NCBI RefSeq assembly: GCF_019703515.2
Contig: NC_059387.1
Location: 35,934,877-35,998,876, forward strand
From: Myxocyprinus asiaticus
Taxonomy: Eukaryota > Chordata > Actinopteri > Cypriniformes > Catostomidae
Direction: 5' to 3'
Length of the DNA: 64,000 nucleotides
The notes beneath the pieces are model-generated. The model was not told where the DNA came from. It did no database searches and saw nothing but the letters and a program-made list of their open reading frames with translations. Position 1 is the first letter of the stretch, and each line of letters begins with the position of its first letter. Below, piece by piece: positions 1-11,030 of this stretch. The translations under genes were made by a program, and so were the position numbers.

Positions 1-270
1 AAGTGACGCCCCCTTTTGGAGTTAGCGCAACCCCCTTTGGAGTAACCCTGCCCCATTTTGGAGTAACCCAACCCCCTTTGGAGTAACCCTGCCCCCTTTT
101 TAAATCATCGTAGCCCTTTACCTTACCCTTTCCATAACCTTAACCGTGAGTGGAAGTGACACCCTCTTTTGAAGTTAGTGCAACCCTCTTTTGGAGTAAC
201 CCTGCCCCCTTTTGGAATAACCATGCCCCCCTTTGGAGTAATTCCACACTCTTTTGGAGATTCCACCCCG
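1..270. repeat. Minisatellite, about 22-bp unit, cut by window start
   Basis: Degenerate tandem repeats built on ccttttggagtaaccctgcc with changes at several sites and runs of C and T. The strand is strongly asymmetric (pyrimidine-rich plus GGAG). A short frame across it translates as repeating PPFG, which is a by-product. The left edge lies outside the window. Confidence 0.75.
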
Positions 271-1467
271 ATTTGGAGGTCTCCGGCCTGCAGCTATACC
301 TACTTGGATTTTAGGGTTTCCCCACCTCCGAAACGCCAATTTAACCCCTGCTCATACTGAATTTATTTTGGTTGTCTCTGGGCCCCTAAAGTCCTCATTC
401 TTGCCCAGTTATTAAGAGACTTTTATGACTGTTTAGTATTTATGCATTTTTTTCTTATTTTACAAATACTGTTGCTGCTAGCTTGGAAAATTATAATACT
501 AATTCTAAAAAAAAAAAATTGCATTTCTTAAACATTGTCACTAGTCAGTATGGCAACGAAATGCAATCACAGACCAAAAAATGCATCGAGTAAAAGCAGT
601 AAAGCATAAACATAAGCTGTGAAACATTTTAGACACATAAACAGAATATATAAACAGCAGAAGCTCCAGGTTAAAACGAGCCCAAATACAATGACATGAT
701 GCACAGATCTTAAAATAATCTTGATGAAAAAATGCAAAGCTACCTCAGATATCTTTTTATCATCCTGGGGGACGGTCTTCAGTTACAAAGCAGACCAATC
801 ACAGCTGTTGTGGTCTGTGTTGACATTTTGCATTTTTGGAGAGGGCCTTTAGAATTAGAATATTATCCACTTCACAAACTAACATGAAATCTGCTTGACA
901 GAATCTCTCCAGCAGCTGGAAGTTCAGGGCTTTTCACACAGTGCTTCCCCAGAGACTTTCTAAACATGTTTGATTAGATACTCAGTCTGTTGTCGTGTGT
1001 TTGCTCGTCGCTTTGTCTCTGGAGTTTCTTCTGTAAACACTTGAACACCCACTCCATCTGTCAGTCTTTTGGTGCGGCTCAAGATTCATCTTAACATGAA
1101 TGTTCAGTATGTCTATAAGGAGCTCATGTTCTCAGCGCTGTTCAAATCACATTTGACACTATTTTATGCTTAATGTTTCTTGTCGTGGTTTATATTTCCA
1201 AACACGTCCAAACATTTGAATCCCCATTAATACTTTCTTTTTGTTGCAATTTGAAGCATCTTGCTGTTAATTTCAATGAATTATTTGCACCTCGTTTCTT
1301 ACAAACATTACGCCTTGCTGTCTGCTCAGTCAGTTTGACTCGGTATGGCTCAGTTTTGGCTCTTAAGATACATTAATATAGTGTTGATGGTCTCCCTTAG
1401 GTCCTGTGAATGTGTGTTGATTCGACGACTGTTTCTTCAGTGTGTTTATTTGCTGTTTTGTTTACAG

Positions 1468-1566
1468 ATGTGTGAGTGATCCAGTGCACATTATGAATGT
1501 GTTCGGGTCGGACGCTTGCGGGCTGAAGCCCTGACCGGGTCGACGCGCTGCAGCACAAATCAGGCG
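1468..1566 (+). other. Candidate 5'UTR exon of the L3MBTL4-like gene
   Basis: The interval has a pyrimidine-rich acceptor (ttgtttacag) and a good donor (gtaggt) and is 99 nt long, locally GC-rich. If spliced to 4182, the frame leading into the proposed start codon is stopped by TGA at 1477-1479 and has no ATG after it, which supports 4194 as the start. The exon would carry three short upstream ORFs, the longest 13 codons. No conservation can be tested here, so this is a splice-signal prediction only; it could also be chance. Confidence 0.3.
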
Positions 1567-2530
1567 GTAGGTTTATTTATTTATTGTGGTGACTTTTTAT
1601 TCTATTTCAATAGAAAAGGTGGCCAAACATGTCATCATGGCTGTAAAGTTTTATTGTTTATTCCACATTTTATTGTTTGAATTTTTGTGCATTTTTAGGT
1701 GCTTTGCTTTTATGAAGTGGCTGCTGTAATATTATGGTTGGTTGTATGTTATTTTCATGTTATTAAATGGTAATCCCTCATCTGGGAGAACGTTTAGTAC
1801 AGCCAGTCTGAGGTTGGATTATTAAATCAAATGTAAAAAAAAATGAATTCGAGCAATTAATTATTTGTTGGTTGTAGTAGGTGTTCCTATTACTGAATGT
1901 TATTGTTGGGCTGCATGACATGGGATGTTTTACTGGTAAACAATATTATAATTTGACAAAACAATGGTTTTCTGGCCTCTAAAAATAAAGGTGTTGAGAA
2001 ACTCTTTGTCTCTGATGGTCTGAGAAGCTGTGTCATTCATGACTGTCAGTTTGAACTTAAAACATTGAGATTTGAAACATTGAGGTTACTAGGACAGAAA
2101 CATGAATTGCTGAAATATTATTTTCAATTGTACAACTCCGACATTTTAAATGTTCAGTATGTCATGTATTGGTAAATATTGTATAAATGCAGGAATTAAA
2201 TCACAGAGGCAAAACACCTAGTGTTTCTTTTTACTTCAAAACAAGAATATTATCATTCCTAATCTTTTTTTGGATTTATGTATTTTATTCTGAATTCCAT
2301 ATCAACAGTTTTCCATATAAAAAAAAATACAAAATTGGAGTTATTTTGGTAAAATATTAAGCACTGCACAACAGAGCATCACAGGTATGATAGATATTGC
2401 TGAAATATATAATTATTATTGATTTATTAATAATAATAATAATAATAATATTAGTAGAAGTAGTATTACAGTGAATTACATAACTATACAGTATTGACAT
2501 ATTTTTGTCATACTTTTTTTTACATTTTAT
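1567..2530. other. Unassigned AT-rich sequence
   Basis: Upstream or first-intron sequence. Holds a short TAA microsatellite near 2428-2452. No coding frame or known repeat recognised. Confidence 0.5.
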
Positions 2531-2961
2531 TTTATCCCCTTTTCTCTCCAATTTGGAATGCTGAATTCCCACTACTTAGTAGGTCCTCGTGGTGGCGCTG
2601 TTACTCACCTCAATCCGGGTGGTGGAGGACAAGTCTCAGTTGCCTCCACTTCTGAGACCGTCAATCCGCGCATCTTATCACGTGACTCATTGTGCATGAC
2701 ACCGTGGAGGCTCACAGCATGTGGAGGCTCATGCTACTCTCCACGATCCACACACAACTTACCACACGCCCCATTGAGAGCGAGAACCACTAATCATGAC
2801 CACAAGGAGGTTACCCCATGTGACTCTACCCTCCCTAGCAACCGGACCAATTTGGTTGCTTAGGAGACCTGTCTGGAGTCACTCAGCACACCCTGGATTC
2901 AAACTCACGACTCCAGGGGTGATAGTCAGCGTCAATACTCGCTGAGATACCCAGGCCCCCC
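2531..2961 (-). mobile_element. tRNA-derived SINE, family A, full length (subfamily 2)
   Basis: Head at the right end, A-rich tail at the left as T-rich sequence. The tRNA-like head has an A box (CTCAGCGAGT type) and a B box (gtttgaatcc on the - strand). The body carries the subfamily-2 marks: atgattagtggttctcgctctcaatgg in short form and gtgtcatgcacaa near the tail. Frames across it are not genes. A rough 9-bp duplication (tcatacttt and tcgtacttt) flanks it. Confidence 0.88.
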
Positions 2962-3143
2962 TTCTCGTACTTTGTCTAATATAAATTGAGCTTTAATTTT
3001 GGCGAAAGCTTTTCATTCGGAGTGAAGCCCTTTCCATTTCTGTGCATTTTGACAGTGACTTCTCACTTCTGGAAAAGCAGGTCGCTACATGACCCAATGT
3101 TATTATCAACCCACAATAGGCTGCTATTTAATTAAATAAATAT

Positions 3144-3707
3144 TAGTGCTGTCAGTCGATACATTTTTAAAATCACGATTAATCGCAACTTTTGAAAGTG
3201 CTGAAATTTGACTCCTAAATATACTTCTTTTCCTGTCAAAATAGACGTATTTCCTTCTTAGGACAAAAAAAAAAAAAACAATATGTAACAATATAATGCT
3301 TTATTAACATTTTCCAAACAAAACATTTTACCGTATAAAGATAGAAATGCACTAAAATAGCACCTATTCAAGTAACATTAAACGTTTCCCAAAGTCTAAG
3401 TGGGAGGTTGACTAATTGAAAGAACTATGCATACATTAGACTGTAGGTTACATTGCAATGTGCATTAAATCTCTCAATTCCACAGACAGTGGCTATCCAC
3501 TTTGCTACTTCAGACGTGAAGCCGCGTTCATGATCCGCATCAGGGCGTCAAGCGCTGCTTTGTCAGTCTTATGTCCTGGGACGAACACATCACAAAGGTT
3601 CCGCCTGACGCCGACCAGTGTTTATGCTGGTTTATGCTTTATTAATGATAAATGTTAAATCTTTTTAATTAATCGCATGCATTAATAAGTTAACTTTGAC
3701 AGCTCTA
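3144..3707. mobile_element. hAT-like MITE with 8-bp TSD
   Basis: 564 bp with inverted ends (TAGTGCTGTCA at the left, TGACAGCTCTA at the right) and an exact 8-bp duplication, ataaatat, at 3136-3143 and 3708-3715. An 8-bp duplication plus TAG-type ends points to the hAT superfamily. No transposase frame inside, so it is non-autonomous. Confidence 0.85.
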
Positions 3708-3715
3708 ATAAATAT

Positions 3716-4181
3716 GTAGTCTGTATGTGCCTCCTGCTACAAAGTGAATTAGTGCTCTGCTCACTGTCATCTACTACAAACAGAGCGTGTGATGCTCATG
3801 ATGGTGTTTTTTCCGTGTATGAGCCAAGGATCTCTAAAAGCAGCCGGTGTCTGCACAACACCGACTCCACAAGTGCTCACATTTGATGCACAGAGCATGT
3901 GCAAATTAGCTATTTATCTCATTAAATCACAGCTTTTGTGGTTTAATAATCACACTAGGACATAACATGGTTTTAATTTGACATTCATTCATCAGATGTG
4001 TAATTTATACGAGCACGGGTACAAGTACATGAGCGTGGTATCAGACCTGATACATCCCTTGTTAAAAATGTCTTTTAGAGATCTGTACACTGTTCAGTGG
4101 ACAGATGGATGCTGGAGCTTCTCACTCGTATGAAGATTTTGTTTGCTTCTTCAGTCAGTATTTATTTGCTTGTCTCAACAG
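3716..4181. other. Unassigned sequence before coding exon 1
   Basis: Nothing recognised beyond the polypyrimidine region and acceptor that serve exon 1 at 4182. Confidence 0.5.
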
Positions 4182-4271
4182 AGCGGATCTCTAATGATGC
4201 AGGGTGAGGACGGTAAGAGAAAGAAACACAGTTTGAACCCCAGAAGTGTATCGGAGGATTATTGTCTGCGT
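4182..4271 (+). CDS. l3mbtl4: L3MBTL4-like coding exon 1 (start codon)
   Basis: Acceptor ctcaacag and donor gtgagt border the exon. Start chosen: ATG at 4194; a second ATG follows at once at 4197. The 26 residues are basic (GKRKKHSLNPRS), which resembles the lysine-rich N-terminus of L3MBTL4 and could act in nuclear import. The frame is open 12 nt upstream of the ATG within the exon, so an earlier start in an upstream exon is not excluded, but the candidate exon at 1468-1566 carries an in-frame stop. Exon end is phase 0. Confidence 0.7.
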
Positions 4272-4356
4272 GTGAGTAACAACTAAACTCTTATGACCTT
4301 CATCAGAGCGACCGTCACTGTCCAAATACACTGAACAATTTCTGCTTGTTTCTCAG

Positions 4357-4411
4357 GAGCGACCGAAAGAAGACGCCACAAAAATGAAGAATAAAGTTTC
4401 CACTTCACAAG
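4357..4411 (+). CDS. l3mbtl4: L3MBTL4-like coding exon 2
   Basis: Bordered by tttctcag and gtaaaa. It encodes 18 residues of polar linker (ERPKEDATKMKNKVSTSQ) and one base of the next codon. This is the low-complexity stretch before MBT repeat 1; it has no recognisable domain. Phase continuity with the exons on both sides is the main support. Confidence 0.75.
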
Positions 4412-4540
4412 GTAAAACAAGAAACGTCTTGTATACTCTCATCAGTTGAGGAGTGTGGCTGATTCACATGGATGAATTTCTATAAAAGATGTTTGTTGGA
4501 GGAACCGTTTTGAAAAGGCTTGATACTTTTGTTTTTTCAG

Positions 4541-4626
4541 CTGTGAGCAGTAAGAAGAAGTGGTCGTGGGATCAGTATCTGGAGGATGAGGGTGCTGAAG
4601 GTGCTCCTCTGCAGATCTTCACTGAG
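4541..4626 (+). CDS. l3mbtl4: L3MBTL4-like coding exon 3, start of MBT repeat 1
   Basis: Strong acceptor gttttttcag and donor gtacaa. The residues include KKKWSWDQYLEDEGAEGAPLQIF, which is the N-terminal arm of an MBT repeat (pattern WxWxxYLxxxxAxAAPxxLF). MBT repeats fold into a barrel plus an extended arm that packs on the neighbouring repeat. The following 5.5-kb intron begins almost directly with the inverted SINE pair at 4716-5578. Confidence 0.92.
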
Positions 4627-4715
4627 GTACAAACACCTTCAACTGATTCAGAAACAGCTGCGTAAATCTCATGACAACATGACCAGCTCATATTACACTC
4701 AAAAATCACTAAAGG

Positions 4716-5132
4716 GGGGGCCTGGATAGCTCAGCGAGTATTGATGCAGACTACCACCCCTGGAGTCACGAGTTTGAATCCAGGGGTGCTGAGTGACTCC
4801 AGCCAGGTCTCCTAAGCAACCAAATTGGCCCGGTTGCTAGGGAGGGTAGAGTCACATGGGTTAACCTCCTTGTGGTCACTATAATGTGGTTCGCTCTCGG
4901 TGGGGCGCGTGGTGAGTTGTGCGTGGATGCTGCGGAGAATAGCGTGAAGCCTCCACACGCTACGTCTCCGCGGTAACGCACTCAAGTCACGTGATAAGAT
5001 GTGCGGATTGACGGTTTCAGACGCAGAGGTAACTGAGATTCGTCCTCTGTCACCCAGACTGAGGCAAGTCACTACGCCACCACGAGGACTTAGAGCACAT
5101 TGGGAATTGAGCATCCCAAATTGGGGAGAAAA
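4716..5132 (+). mobile_element. SINE family A, full length, perfect 15-bp TSD
   Basis: Begins with ggggcctggatagctcag (A box) and ends in ttggggag plus A run. Flanked by aaaaatcactaaagg at 4701-4715 and 5133-5147, identical over 15 bp, the mark of LINE-type target-primed insertion. Subfamily 1 (cactataatgtgg in the body). Lies 90 bp after coding exon 3. Confidence 0.93.
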
Positions 5133-5158
5133 AAAAATCACTAAAGGAAATTATTAAA

Positions 5159-5578
5159 TTTTTTTTCTCCCCAATTTGGAATGGCCAATTCCCAATGCGC
5201 TGTAAGTCCTCGTGGTGGCGTAGTGACTCGCCTCAATCCGGGTGGCAGAGGCCGAATCTCAGTTGCCTCCGTGTCTGAGACCGTCAGTCCACTAGTTTTA
5301 TCACGTGACCTGTTGAGCACGTTACCGCGGAGACATAGCGCATGTTGAGGCTTCACGCTAGTCTCCATGGCATCCACGCACAACTCACCATGCACCCCAC
5401 CGAGAGCGAGAACCACATTATAGCGACCACGAGGAGGTTACCCCATGTGACTCTACCCTCCCTAGCAACCGGGCCAATTTGGTTGCTTAGGAGACCTGGC
5501 TGGAGTCACTCAGCACGCCCTGGATTTGAACTCGTGACCCAGGTCAGCGTCAATACTCGCTGAGCTACCCAGGCCCCC
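5159..5578 (-). mobile_element. SINE family A, full length, inverted partner of the copy at 4716
   Basis: Tail at left (ttttttctccccaatttgg), head at right (gctacccaggcccc). It lies tail to tail with the neighbouring + strand copy, about 20 bp apart, so the two form a near-complete inverted repeat of roughly 400 bp per arm. No clear target duplication found. Confidence 0.9.
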
Positions 5579-6342
5579 GGTGAAGAATGTCTTAACATTT
5601 TGATGCCCTCATGAAAAACATGCATTGATAAACACTCATGCAAGTTTGCACCATTACAGTGACAACTAATGTGGATGTGCTAGCAAAAGAAACTGCAGTC
5701 TGAACATCAAAAATCTGATCTGTCCACATATAATCTGCAGTTTGAACAGTCGGTCTGTGAATCCAATGTGTCGAAACGAATGTGGAAATTCCAAAAATGT
5801 AAGGTGTGTCTTTGTGACAGGTGTACAGTGGCTAGAGACTGAGTCTGGCACATGTGATGCTGCAAGTTTATAACAATAGGCTTATGCACAATGACAATAA
5901 GAGAAGCTAAATTTTCCCATTTGTCATGAGGACAAAAATTTTATTTTGAATGAAAAATAATGCAAAATACGGTTTAATATTTTTAGAAATATTTATGGCC
6001 ATCACGATCACCAGTGTTTGACGCATTACCGGCTCACACTGAATAGAAAGCCGATCATAATTGGTGAATTGCTTCAATATCTGAACTATGATACATTTTT
6101 ATATAATAACACTACAAGACAATACTTCATAAAAAATGTAATAAACGGTCAGAGTGTAGTGTTGTGCTGTGTTTTATTAAAACAAGGTGATTTTTGAGAT
6201 TTACTGTATCTCATTTACTATTTACATGGTCATTATATGTGGAATTAAATCAGAAAAGTTTTTCTCAAACTTTTTCAGAGGGGGGACTCACTGTCTACGA
6301 CTTTGAAAACCTGTGTGCTGAAAAACAGCGACATGCAATTCT
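5579..6342. other. Unassigned AT-rich intron sequence
   Basis: No exon or familiar repeat recognised; short frames on both strands have no protein likeness. Confidence 0.45.
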
Positions 6343-6644
6343 GTAACACTTCATTAAGGTTGTATTTGTTGGCATTAGTTAACTTGAACAATGAACAATA
6401 CTTTTACAGCATTTATTAATCTTAGTTAATATTGATTTCAGAATATACTCATATATATTTAAAATCAAAAATTGTATTTGTTAACATTAGTTAATGCACT
6501 ATGAACTAACAATGAACATATTTTTATTGACTAACATTAGCAAAGAATAATAAATGCTGTAAACAGTAAATGGTTAATTGTTTGTTCGTGATATCTAATG
6601 CACTAAATCATGTTAACGAATGGAACCTTATTGTAAAATGTTAC
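6343..6644. mobile_element. Palindromic MITE, gtaacact...gttac type
   Basis: About 300 bp with inverted ends (gtaacacttcattaaggtt and aaccttattgtaaaatgttac in reverse) and internal repeats of gttaacattagttaatgca. The same family recurs at 10941-11612 and 58180-58480. No coding capacity. Superfamily not settled. Confidence 0.75.
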
Positions 6645-7249
6645 TTGATATTCATATGCGTTATGTTAACGAGAATGCTGGAGAGCTGTATTGACCAATC
6701 AGCATTCAGAACGGCAATGCTTCATTTTATAATTATAGTCAAATTATACAGCATCAGTAGCAGTTCAGGTCTGCGCGTTAGGCCGGATTGGATCCGTTCT
6801 GCAGTTCTCATGAACTGCATACACCCTTTTTAAGCAGACATGAGGGGAACGCTTTTGCACCAAACAAACCAAACTGGGACTCGGTCAAATGGACTCGGAT
6901 CTGCATCAAAAGCTCTAGTGTGAAAACTTGCATCACGCTGGATGTGAATAAATGTGTAAAGTCAAACCTCCAGAATTCACTGAAGTAACAAACATTCATC
7001 ACAACTCGGCACAAATTCAGACTAGTAACAGACAGCTGTTACGTCTGATGGAGTTTGTAAACGGTAAGCGTTTATTTGTTGTTGCCCAGCTGAGATTTGA
7101 GAGTTTTTAATGCGGTGTTAAAATAACTCCTCACAGCGGCTGCAGCGTGAGCTTCATTGTTACAGACTGAACTAAAGGTCTGCAGATTCAGCAGGGTTTG
7201 TGTCCAGCTGTCATTGTTGAGCGTTTGCCATGAGCTGTCTCTGTGATTA

Positions 7250-7250
<1 letters not shown>

Positions 7251-7290
<40 letters not shown>
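7251..7290. repeat. (CA)n microsatellite
   Basis: Pure CA dinucleotide run of about 20 units, likely polymorphic. Confidence 0.95.
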
Positions 7291-7294
<4 letters not shown>

Positions 7295-7570
7295 CTGCAG
7301 GGGGAGCTGTGCATGAGGCACTGCTGACCAGTTTGACTTTATCTGTGTTGGAGGAAGAGGAAAACGATTCTTCAGCTCATGTCTCTAACAAAGAAGTATA
7401 GGCTTATTATTTGTGCTTTAAAAAATCTTTAAAGGGACACTCCCAATACACGTGTAATTTTACGTTAGAAATAAACAAAATACTATTATTGAGTCAGTAC
7501 ATAAAGAAAAATCAGCGCTCAAGTTACAGTGTTAATTTTCTCAGTTTATTTTTTTCATGACGAAAATGTC

Positions 7571-8562
7571 CTTTAAAGGAATGTTCCGGGTTCAATACAA
7601 GATGAGCTCAGTCGACAGTATTAGTGTCATAATGTTGATTACCACAAAAATTAATTTCGACTCGTCCCTTCTTTTCATTAAATCTGTGTTCCAGTGAGAC
7701 ACTTACAATGGAAGTCAATGGGGTCAATCTGTAAACATTAAAATACTCACTGTTTCAAAAGTATAGACACAAGACATAAACAATATGTGTTAACATGATT
7801 TTACTGTCATAAAATCACTTACTAACCACATCTGTGGAAAGATATAGACAATTATACAACTTTGATATGTCAGCAAACCCTAAAACGACCTTAAAAATTA
7901 CGATTTAAACAACTTGATGTAAGTGCTTATATAAGATTATAAGCTTCACATTTCTGCCTTTAAACCTCCAAAAAGTTACCCCATTGACTTCCATTGTAAG
8001 TGTCTCACTGGAACACACATTTGTGCTTTTTAAAGAAAAGAAGGGTAGAGGGGGTCTGGGTAGTTCAGTGAGTATTGATGCTGACTATCACCCCTGGTGA
8101 CTCCAGCCAGGTCTCCTAAGCAACCAAACTGGCCCGGTTGCTAGGGAGGGTAGAGTCACATGGGGTAACCTCCTCGTGGTCATGATTAGTGGTTCTCGCT
8201 CTCAATGGGGCGTGTGGTAAGTTGTGTGTGGATCGTGGAGAGTAGCATGAGCCTCCACATGCTGTGAGTCTCCGCAGTGTCATGCACAATGAGTCACGTG
8301 ATAAGATGCGCAGATTGACGGTCTCAGAAGTGGAGGTAACCGAGACTTGACCTCCGCCACCCGGATTGAGGCGAGTAACCGCACCACCACGAGGACCTAC
8401 TAAGTAGTGGGAATTGGGCATTCCAAATTGGGAGAAAAGGGGATAAAAAAAGAAAAAAGAAAAGGAGGGACGAGTTGAAATTAATTTTTGTGGTTATCAA
8501 CATTATGGCACAAATGCTGTCGATTGAGTTTAACTTGTATTGAACCTGGAATATTCCTTTAA
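7571..8562. mobile_element. Foldback MITE, ttaaaggaat...attccttta ends, carrying a SINE
   Basis: Left arm starts taaaggaatgttccgggttc; right arm ends gaacctggaatattccttta. The arms are reverse complements over at least 130 bp, with acttacaatggaagtcaatg in the left arm and its complement at about 7980-8000. The right arm is split by the SINE at 8046-8458. Related fragments: 22570-24606, 30905-31055, 34529-34815, 62376-62440. No coding frame. Confidence 0.85.
8046..8458 (+). mobile_element. SINE family A, subfamily 2, nested in foldback MITE
   Basis: Head gggggtctgggtagttcag, tail gggataaaaaaag. Body marks gtcatgattagtgg and gtgtcatgcacaatg place it in subfamily 2. A region after the head has lost about 25 bp between ccctgg and tgactcc. 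Flanks are similar purine-rich strings (aaagaaaagaaggg and aaagaaaaaggaggg), probably a decayed target duplication. Confidence 0.9.
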
Positions 8563-9926
8563 AATTAGTCAGTGTTTCATGTCAAATTCATTCATTTTTG
8601 TCTGTTTTAGTTGGACTAAAATGGCATGTCATTTTTGTCTACAAAAATTACTTCTTAGTTGACGATAATGTGCATAATGACAAAAACATGTTTCAAACTG
8701 TAACAGACTAAACTTTAACTACATATTCAAATATTTAAAAAAATGTATCAAATACTTAGAATTATTTCAACATGTATCAAACACAAAAAAGATGAATATA
8801 TTTAATATGAAAGATTAAACAACACGAGAAAACTGTCCGAGCTCCTGAAATAAACATCTAATTAATGAAGTATTTTCTACTTTTAGAAGTGACTCTGTTG
8901 TGACGCGTTTAGACAGTGTAGGATCTTGTGTTTCGTGTGGCGTGTTTTTAAGGAAACGGTGTATTCACAACACAAGTTACACATTCTGACTCACATCTGT
9001 TTACTGTCTGTGCAGATGTTATATGATGTTTATGTTGTGGATATAGTGATAAATGTCACATATATAGGATGTGTTTGAGTGAAGTAATTAACCGTTAGTA
9101 AAGTTCATTGTTCAGGTGTTCAGCAGCGAAAAACACATCATACTGTGACTGCATTATTTATGGCAATTCTTTCTAGATTTTTCTTTCTTTAAAAACTAAC
9201 TATTTTTTTTTTTGTACTTTTTTCTCATGTTTTCTCAAGTTATATTTTCAGTATGTTTTAATTAAAATTGATTATCAGCGTGATGCATTTTTTTTTTTTT
9301 TTGTCACGTGTTCGCTATTGTTCACAAAATCAAAAAACTCTTCGTTAACGAATATTTTCGGCAGTAATTTCCTTGATGGGATTAACAATGCCGACTCAAT
9401 ACGGTAAGCCTACAATAATGATTTACATATGGAAACAAATAAAAGAAGGTCTCAAATACTCAATGCACATCATTAGATATATTACTAATAAAAATCTGCT
9501 CATGATCAGTATTGATTCTATTAGGTTTTGGAGTAAATTAATGTTTTGTTTACACAAACACCAGACAATCTCTTAAAGTGCTGAACATTTGATGTAATGT
9601 TGTTTTCTGATGTTTGAGCTGTATTCAGTTATAAACTACGAGTGAAAGCACAGAAGATAAACTGTTAATAATGCTTCATTGCTCCAGATAATCACACAGA
9701 TGCCGTTCACTCTATACAGCTGCCAGTGTTTGTGTCTGTTGACTTTTAGCATGTAAAGATCTCGTGTTCTGTGAGCTCCCCGTCTCTCAGGCCGCAGTGT
9801 TGTGACAGGACATCTGTTCTCCTCGGAAACACAAGAGACGGTTTCCATAGCAACTCCAAAGCCGAAGCGTTTCTCTGTAAATGCCAGTGAAATGTTTTTA
9901 TGCTCAAACTCTTTTGATTTGTTGGA
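8563..9926. other. Unassigned AT-rich intron sequence
   Basis: Poly-T runs near 9203 and 9289; no exon or familiar repeat recognised. Confidence 0.45.
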
Positions 9927-10121
9927 GTGGTGGTGGTGTAGTGGTCTTAAGCACAGAACTGATAAGCAGAAGGTTGCTGGTTCGATCCCCACAGTCACCA
10001 TCATTGTGTCCTTGAGCAAGGCACTTAAATCCAGGTTGCTATGGGGTGATTGTCCCTGTAATAAGTGCACTGTAAGCCGCTTTGGATAACAGTGTCTTCC
10101 AAATGCATGAATGTAATGTAA
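9927..10121 (+). mobile_element. tRNA-derived SINE, family B (HE1-like), abutting exon 4
   Basis: tRNA-like head with gtggtgtagtgg (A box) and ggttcgatccc (B box), then a tail of the form ctgtaagccgctttggataa...aaatgcatgaatgtaa, which resembles the 3' end of fish L2-type LINEs. This architecture is that of the HE1 family in cyprinids. Ends about 16 nt before the exon 4 acceptor. Confidence 0.85.
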
Positions 10122-10137
10122 ATTTGTGCTCTTGCAG

Positions 10138-10242
10138 TATCAGGTGTTTCCCAACAGCCGGAATGGATTTAAGGTTGGAATGAGGCTGGAGGGAATCGAC
10201 CCGCTTCATCCGTCCATGTTCTGTGTGCTGTCTGTGGCAGAG
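10138..10242 (+). CDS. l3mbtl4: L3MBTL4-like coding exon 4, MBT repeat 1 core
   Basis: 105 nt, exactly 35 codons, phase 0 at both ends. Contains NGFKVGMRLEGIDP and FCVLSVAE, both typical of MBT repeat 1 in L3MBTL4. The acceptor AG is only about 16 nt after the tail of a SINE (9927-10121), so the branch point must lie in or at the edge of the SINE. The donor is gtcaga. Confidence 0.95.
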
Positions 10243-11030
10243 GTCAGAAATACTCTCATTTACTCTCATAGTTACAGTTTTAGTCAGGGTTGTCATGGAA
10301 CACCTGTGAATATCAGGGAATTGTGATTTCCAGGCCCGGTGAAGTCATTATTTCTATTGTGAAGATCCATTTTTCAAGTGACACTTTGCTCTCAAATATT
10401 TTGACTGAATATGTTGAACAGTTCATTCCTTCACTGGATAATGATTTAAATGAAGATGTTTGTTGATTGTTGTTGATTTCTGGGTCATTGAGAAATAAGG
10501 TTGCCTGAGCTGATAAAAATGAGAAATCCGAAAAATCTAGTTAAAAACACATAAATACACGTAGTTTGTAGAAATGTTACCTTTATATGTAATCTTTTGT
10601 AGTCTTTTTGTCTGTGATGTTGGTTTCATAAATTGACAAAAACATTTAAAAAAATGCATTTTGTCAAAAAACAAATAAATAAATAATATAAACCTGATTT
10701 AATGATTTTTTAACAATATCAAGTGGTGTAACCATCAAGTAAAAGGCATTAAAATATAAAAAAATAAAAATAAATACTTGAATACACATGAGCTTAATCA
10801 ACTTAATCATTAATTCCAAAAAAGTTTTCAAACATATTTTTCAATGTAAAACATATTTTAACATATATTCAGAATTTTTGAGTCAAGGATATCAAGAAGT
10901 TATTTTAAGGTTACTCTATTTGACTTGAACCAAATGTGCCTTTCCACTTTTCAATAAGGTTACATTCTTTTTCATGAGTTAGTGCATTAGTTATCATGAA
11001 CATACAATTAACAATATATTGCTTACGTAG

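Noticed and set aside
2558..2863. Recurrent 80-110-residue frames (MPNSHYLVGPRGG and MVLALGGV types) at eleven places
   Set aside because: All lie in SINE family A copies and are open only because young copies share the same sequence.
4716..4790. tRNA-like heads with A and B boxes
   Set aside because: They are SINE promoters: no cloverleaf acceptor pairing, and SINE bodies follow directly.
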